DNA of 64,000 nucleotides from Trametes villosa. Taxonomy: Eukaryota; Basidiomycota; Agaricomycetes; Polyporales; Polyporaceae. Of this stretch, positions 58,400 through 64,000 are shown piece by piece (within the stretch, counting starts at the first letter, position 1; every line of letters begins with the position of its first letter). The stretch covers positions 62,001 to 126,000 of the forward strand of contig PUDQ02000110.1 of assembly GCA_002964805.2 (NCBI GenBank). Direction: 5' to 3'. Both the position numbers and the translations under genes were made by a program. The notes beneath the pieces were generated by a model. It made no database searches, was not told where the DNA came from, and saw only the letters and a list, made by a program, of their open reading frames with translations.

Positions 58400-61300
58400 T
58401 GGGGTGAGCTCCCAGCCAAAATGTGTGACACCAAGTCGACCCCGTGGGAAAATATTTTCAGTCCCAGCTAACAAATCATTAGATTTGAAATAAGCGCCGT
58501 ATAGAACTTCCACATACAAACCTGGGGTTAGGGTCACAGTCCATTAGAAACTCTAGGGTTAGAGACTAGATGATGCACACAGCCACCCTGACTGCTTGTT
58601 AGCCTTGCTCTAATGCTCACTGCTGGGCGCCTGTGTAACCCTAGGTGACACAGCATGGGCAATCACTCTCCCCATCACTGTTTGGAGCCACAAGGTATGC
58701 TACTTATGCTTTTATAAGGGGTATACACATTGATTACATATCAGGAGTATGGCAATAATGGTGACATACTATCATTCCTCGCTGAGATTAGGAAGCCTTT
58801 CCTCACCACCATACTTCAATCACAATACACTGAGGTGTGATCTTGCTCCAACAGCTCGATTAGTAACTGTACCAACATCTGACACTGTTTCTTGACATAT
58901 ACTGAGGTCTTTACAACAAAGTATTACAGTCAATGCCTCTCTGGCTGCTCATTCAATGATAAGACATCAAATTGTGCATAACCATGCAGCCTTAAGGCTT
59001 ATGCTGAGAGGATGTACACTAATCAGTTAGAGCTTGAAACCAGCCTCCTGATGGTATATAACACATGCACTTTAGATACAAATTGGAGGAGGTATGGGCC
59101 TTGCATTGTCCACTGTCTCTGATTGGGTGCTTATGAGTGCTCTTGTGCCACATACTAGCAGCAGTGATGAGTCAGGTCACTACTGAAAACCACCATTAGA
59201 TGGCCCTCAAAAATGCCTTCCTAATGGTATACTGCACCTGTAGTTTGAGCAAAAACTGGATTTGCTGTGGCCAAAAACCTGCAGGACAATTTAGACCCTT
59301 GAGTGCTAGCACTGCTTCAAAATGAGTAAAACCTCTTTAGCGCAGTAACTAGAGGTCATAGAGCCATAAAAACAATTATGTCAGGTAGCCCTTGACCACT
59401 AGTGTATTATGGAGCAAAGATATGCACCATTCAGTAAAGAGACTACTGTATAAACAGTGATTTACTCTTTTTTGCTTGTATGAATAAGACTTCAATGGTT
59501 TAAAGGGACAGAGGGGTGCTTGTATCACAATTACACCTCTAGCTACTTTTCAAACCTAAGCAGGATCTAATGAGATTATACTGGTCAGTTCAAATTGACT
59601 GTACACTGATGTACAGACTTAATAAATGGTTTATATGCCCATCAGACAAAGTACTGTGGAGAATGTGTTGGTCAATGATACATATAAATACCCCCATGTT
59701 GTTGAGGTCAGAAGCACCTTCCTAATGGTATATCACACATCCCATTTGAAGCAAAACTGGGGGAGCAGTGGCCAAAAGAACTAGAGGAGGGGGCAATAAT
59801 GTAAGCTGTGGCTGAGAACAAACATGTACAAAGCGGGAGGCACGTCGACGCGGATTCGTACATGTTTGGCTCCCAACACAAATGCTTTCATTTTGAGCCA
59901 CTGGATAGTCCAAATGTCATGTATCATATGTCATTAGAAAGCTATGATTGAGTAGAATCCAATGGTGTACAAATGGTGATGTAGTATCTACCATAGCAGT
60001 CATGGTTAGAACTTCAGTTTCCCATTAGTGCCACAATTCAGCCACATTCAGCTTCTATGGTTCATACCTCAGTGCAATGTGCACAAACCCCCCAAGTATT
60101 ATATACCATTGGATTCAGCTTTTCAATGTCTACTGAATGGGACATGCTATTTGCTGTAAGGGTGATCACAGGCTGCATAAATGCTCAAATTGTGCTTAAA
60201 ATAACAGCACTGTATAGTATACTCAATTGGCCCAGAATTTTCACCATGATACTATGACTCGGTCAACAAAACACCGTCTGTGATGTGCTAGGCAGACAGA
60301 TGCCGAGGTGTTATATTACATCAAGAGGAAAGGAGGGACATTGATGTCAGCTGTAGCTCTAAACAAACAAAACCAAAGCTGGCAGGGAACACGGATTCTG
60401 GTCTTATTTGGCTCTTCACACAAATCCCTTTGTATCTTGAAACTATCTATGAGTTGGATTACCCTGTGGAAAAAGTGAGGGGTGATGTCCACTACAGCAC
60501 TGTCTGACAATGCTGCAATCACCCATTAGTGCCACACTTCAGCCACATCCTGTTTCTCTGGCTAATATCATGGTACTTCATGCACTAACCTCCAGAGTGT
60601 TATATGTGATCAAATTAAGCTTTTCAGAGGGCTGAAAAATATCAGTAGTGTTAGATCACCACCTGTACAGATCAAGTCAATATATCTGACTCCTGCTGCC
60701 ACAAGTTGTCTTGCAGATGAAATGTATATATGAGAATGTCCTTGCATCAAAGTAGTCATGAGCTATTGCAGATGGTAGAGATAGGAAGGAAAGTCAATCA
60801 ATATACCAGAGCTACTAATTTCACAAGCTACCTTGCATGTGTATTGCAGCTTAGGCTGTTTGGTATGTTAACCAATTTAACAATGTGACACTTCTGTTAA
60901 CCTCACTTCGCTACACCCATGTGAGATATCTATCATTTGAGAGGGCTCATAGAATCACTTGGACAATGGATAGGTCAGAATAATCAACCAGGAAGCAGGC
61001 TGCATCATTGGGAGAAGCTTTAATCAGTTCATGCACACAAACTCAAGCTCTGTGACAGCACCTCAGACTTGTAATCACTATTTGTTGGTGAATGCCATAG
61101 CTGATGTGATTGGTCATAATAAATGCTCAAACACTAGTGTTGTTTTCAAGCAAGTTGGTTTATTGTGTGTTCTGAGATATAAACATATGGGCAATAGAGA
61201 AAGACCTCCTATGCTAGGGTACCTACCCACAAGAGGATAATGCTGAGATATATCTCTAATCAGATACAGAAAAATTAGATCAGCTGCTAGTAATGCTGTA

Positions 61301-61600
61301 AGGGCTATGGCGTAACAAAGTAATTGTTGCAACTGACCTGCATATTAACTCAATCAGTGCAGTCCTCCGTGTACACTGCTTGTCCAGTACATAAGACAGT
61401 ATATTTGCTCAATAGTCTCAAGTGAGTATCATCTGGTGTTGCTAATTCAGAAATCAGGCAGATTTCAATCAACATGATGTTGTGAGTGGTGCTTTGTGGT
61501 CCAATTCAGATAGTGCAATGTTTGCAGTAACTATTAATTGTGCTAAGAAGTGTTTATATCTAATAAAAATACTCTACAACACCTCATCAATCGGATATGC
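58400..61600. repeat. AT-rich, CpG-poor degenerate tandem repeats of about 0.5 kb, no genes
   Basis: No frame longer than about 70 codons. Recurrent blocks are spaced about 500 bp apart. CCTTCCTAATGGTAT with a following CAAAACTGG and GTGGCCAAAA occurs at about 59,215 and 59,715, with a weaker one near 59,045. TAGTGCCACA with TTCAGCCACAT occurs at about 60,028 and 60,528. AACAAAC with a later TTGGCTC and ACACAAAT occurs at about 59,820-59,885 and 60,360-60,425. CG dinucleotides are rare except near 59,840-59,865. Short GGGTTAGGGT-like text occurs at about 58,525-58,565. Confidence 0.65.
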
Positions 61601-61604
61601 CAGT

Positions 61605-61830
61605 ATTGGCCCTCTTCCCCCAAGTGTTCTGATGATTTTGGTACCTAGGAGGTCTCAACTGCAGCAAAACTCTGCTAAAGAGCCAGGTTTGGTGTGTTAT
61701 GCGACCTTTCCATGTGACAAGCCCTGTCCAATTTTTCATATTTGGGGGTGAAATCATTGCATATTTGAGGCCAAAATCTGGGTTTGAGATAGACAAACCT
61801 CTGGTGGAGAGGCATGGGTCATAATACTTA
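61605..61830. repeat. Dispersed repeat, copy 2 (inverted relative to 38,209-38,430)
   Basis: Order of shared blocks: GATTTTGGT, GAGGTCTCAACTG, GCAAAACT, CATGTGACAAGCCCTGTCCAA, CATATTTGGGGGTG and CCTCTGGTGGAGAGGCATGGG. The copy is diverged mostly by C-to-T and G-to-A type changes (for example CACGTGAC in copy 1 versus CATGTGAC here). Confidence 0.7.
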
Positions 61831-61922
61831 TTTAGTTGAGATCATCCAAAGATATACTACTAAGGTTAGGTCTGAGTCTGGGTTAAACCCAGGCTGACTC
61901 AATCAGACTTACAGAATACTTT

Positions 61923-62677
61923 TTTGACGGAGCTTGCCGTGCGCGGCGCAGAGCACCTTCCACGACAATTGCATTGCAGTGAGGGGATGTACCCTCTTTG
62001 CAGAGCCAGCTACCGTACGGAGGAAATGTGTTACACACGCGGCTGCTCGCACGGCCACAGTGTGGGACTGCATGCCATTCAGCACGGGCGCAGATATCAC
62101 CCCTCATCCCGCACGTACTCTGGCAGCAGTCTACCCACTAAAACCCCTGGGACCCTCATCCAGTTACTTCCTTCCACTTCTGCACCATCTACAACACTAC
62201 CCCACGTTCTCCTGAGTACACTCTCTGTCACCGCTCGCTTGCCCGTACGCACCCTCCCTGCAAGATCCCGGTCAAGAGTTAGGCGGTCATTTATCTTTTG
62301 CAGCCATCGTCCTTCAATGTACTTAAGCTCTGCCTCTCCAGGCAAGGGGCTTCCCCCTACAACATGTTTGCACCGGAGCACCCAAAGCGAGTGCGTTGTT
62401 TCTGACAGTATTATTCTCGTGAGGCGCGTGGTTCCCTGCGCACGGCCGCATCGGCCGTCACCCAGCAAGGCTGCATGGGCTCCCAGGGCAATGCCAATTG
62501 ACACTGCAGGCAGGGAGACACCTGCCCTATGCAGCAGGCCCCATGCTAGCGCCCATGCTACTCGCTGCCCCGGCACTTTGCAAGTCGTAAGGATGTGCTC
62601 CAGGGAGTCAGTGGTTCCACAGGCTGCACATTGGGCACGGTCCTCATACCCCGGGATCTTCACCCAGTACCGCCCCA
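61923..62677 (-). pseudogene. Non-LTR retrotransposon, 3' fragment (C-terminal end of ORF2)
   Basis: The frame gives YWVKIPGYEDRAQCAACGTTD, then SLEHILTTCKVPGQRVAWAL, a CCHC zinc-binding end of fungal non-LTR reverse transcriptases. WVLRCKHVVGG and WLQKINDRLTLDRDLAG follow to a stop at 62,097. Downstream of the stop is a 3' tail to an A-run near 61,922-61,926. The 5' side is cut at 62,677 by the LTR of another element, so the frame's first ATG is an accident of the junction. RT and endonuclease domains are not in the window. Confidence 0.75.
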
Positions 62678-63028
62678 TGTAATGGGCGTGTTACCGAGGG
62701 GGTGCGAGACAAGACGGAGGAGCGTCGAGGGCGGGACTCGAGCGGGCAGGGCGGGAGGATGAGCAGAGAGCAAGGGCAACGGGGGCCCGAGACTGGTGTT
62801 GATTCGGCGAGAGATACAAACAGGCGAGGAGTCAAGTATATAAGCTAATTGATAGTGCCTGTGGAGGCCACGCGCGAACTCATGCGGCCGCCGACGAGCG
62901 GGCTGGTACAAGGCCGGGAGGCGGGAGACGAGTGCGCGACATCGGGCACGAGCGTACAAAATAGAAAACTAAGTAAAAATGTAAAGTAAGAGTGACCGTG
63001 AGGTTCGTGTAACGGTGTGGCCGTTACA
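62678..63028 (-). repeat. 3' LTR of a second Ty3/gypsy element
   Basis: A 351 bp segment whose ends form the short inverted pair TGTAACGG (at 63,028 inward on the minus strand) and TGTAATGG (at 62,678 on the plus strand). It is preceded on the coding strand by a purine tract GAGGAGGAGGTAG at about 63,029-63,041. The partner LTR lies beyond the right edge, so the duplication (expected CCCCA) cannot be checked. Confidence 0.7.
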
Positions 63029-63093
63029 CTACCTCCTCCTCAAGGGAGAGCGCGACGACGCGAACGAGGCTCCCGCGGTCGGGCCACCAATGT

Positions 63094-64000
63094 TCACAAC
63101 GTGTGACCACGAACCCGCGAAGCTCTCAGCCAACAGCCGCACAAGCAGCTACGCATCCGGGCGTGCCCCGAACGGAGCGTGGTCTGCGACGGTGGCGTGT
63201 ACAACACGCGGGGGTTGGCACGGACGGGCGCGGGCGATGGAGGACGCGGAGCGGCAGGAGGGACAGCGGGGCAATGGGCAGGAGTGGGTGCGGGTGCGGA
63301 GGTGACGGGCGCAGGGGCGACAGGCGGTGGTGCGGACTCGGGAGGCTGCGAAGGCAATGGAATATTATTAGTAGAATCGAACACTGCAAGGGTGTTGTGT
63401 GCGAGAACGGAACATGGAGGACAAGGAGCTCCAGGGTGGCGGCGGTGGAAGCGCTCGAGGGCCTCATTGGCGGTGGTAGGGAGGTCGAAGAGCGGAACCC
63501 AAGAGTCTTCATCAGAAGACAAGTCCTGCCAGCGCACGAGGGACTCGTAACGCTGGCTGAGCTTGCGAGAGTCGAGAATGGAGTGAAGGGATGGAGCAGG
63601 GAGATCGTCGGCGAGATCGAAAGGAACGGGGGGGCGTGAGGATGAAAAAGGGAAGGATCGTGGTAGGGTTTGAGTAAGGAGGCATGGAAGACGGGATGGA
63701 GACGGGAAAGGTAAGGGGGAAGGCAAAGCTTGTAGGCGGGGTCGGAGATGGCGGGGTCGACGGGAAAGGGACCGAGACGTCGGTGGTCAAGCTTGAGAGA
63801 CGGCCAGGTCGTCTTGATGTGACAGTGCAGGAGCCAGACGAGCTGACCTGGCTTGTACTTGGGGCTGTCCGCGACACGTTGATTGTAGTACACGGACTGA
63901 CACTCTTGTGCGCTCTTGAGCTGCGCGCGTAGCTCGCCGTGAAGGCGGGCGAGTCGAGTCGCAATGTCGGCGGCGGCGGGCACAGCGGAGCGGTCGGCGA
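63094..64000 (-). pseudogene. Second gypsy element, pol 3' end (integrase C terminus and chromodomain), frameshifted
   Basis: Enters from the right edge. The integrase tail has YYNQRVADSPKYKPGQLVWL, then LDHRRLGPFPVDPAIS and LSRLHPVFHASLLKPYHDPS. The chromodomain (HSILDSRKLSQRYESLVRW, then SSDEDSWVPL) is in another frame, so an indel lies around 63,630-63,665, next to a G7 run. A Pro/Ala-rich tail ends at 63,094. It differs from the complete chromovirus in sequence and tail, so it is another family. Confidence 0.8.

Overview
The window is nuclear DNA of a filamentous basidiomycete, an Agaricomycete and perhaps a wood-decay polypore (the order is only a guess). The reasons are short 50-90 bp GT-AG introns in almost every gene, GC-rich coding sequence, fungus-specific families (a Chs4/Skt5-type chitin synthase activator, Zn2Cys6 regulators), and cysteine-cluster genes of the kind that accompany KDZ transposons in mushrooms. 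I found no tRNA, rRNA or CRISPR array.

Positions 1-38,054 are a compact, conserved gene block. In order it holds the 3' end of a 6-phosphofructo-2-kinase/fructose-2,6-bisphosphatase gene, a family-8-like Golgi glycosyltransferase, a polynucleotide kinase/3'-phosphatase, a PITH-domain protein and a prenylated Sel1-repeat activator of chitin synthase. Next come a PHD-JmjC histone demethylase (Jhd1 type), a farnesylated DnaJ (Ydj1 type), an omega-amidase-like nitrilase, a sphingosine/diacylglycerol-type lipid kinase, a UMP-CMP kinase, a 56-residue membrane protein and a Nup37-like WD40 nucleoporin. The block ends with a Zn2Cys6 transcription factor, Noc4, Cdc5/Cef1, a single-pass membrane protein, Mic19, a DHX35-type DEAH helicase and Yju2. 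Many are divergent pairs sharing promoters of 150-330 bp. Three of the last seven genes (Cdc5, DHX35, Yju2) are spliceosomal.

From 38.1 kb to the end the character changes to nested mobile DNA. A 470 bp fold-back element lies at 38.43-38.90 kb. A 12,705 bp Ty3/gypsy chromovirus on the minus strand (39,497-52,201) has 211 bp LTRs differing at one base and a perfect 5 bp target duplication. It sits in the first coding exon of a cysteine-cluster gene that resumes, in frame, at 52,207. The chromovirus has Gag-protease and Pol in one frame separated by a single UGA. Beyond pol it carries a third long ORF of about 779 codons that I do not recognise. Its pol gene is itself interrupted by a 2.16 kb element with very long inverted repeats and a TA duplication but no coding capacity. 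A diverged solo LTR of the same family, with its own 5 bp duplication, is at 55.07 kb.

A KDZ-associated cysteine-cluster gene (55.76-57.94 kb) has one in-frame UGA. From 58.4 to 61.9 kb is an AT-rich, CpG-poor stretch of degenerate repeats of about 0.5 kb. The window ends in a truncated non-LTR retrotransposon (61.92-62.68 kb) cut by a second gypsy element that runs off the right edge. The right third therefore reads as a heterochromatin-like transposon nest abutting a housekeeping gene block.
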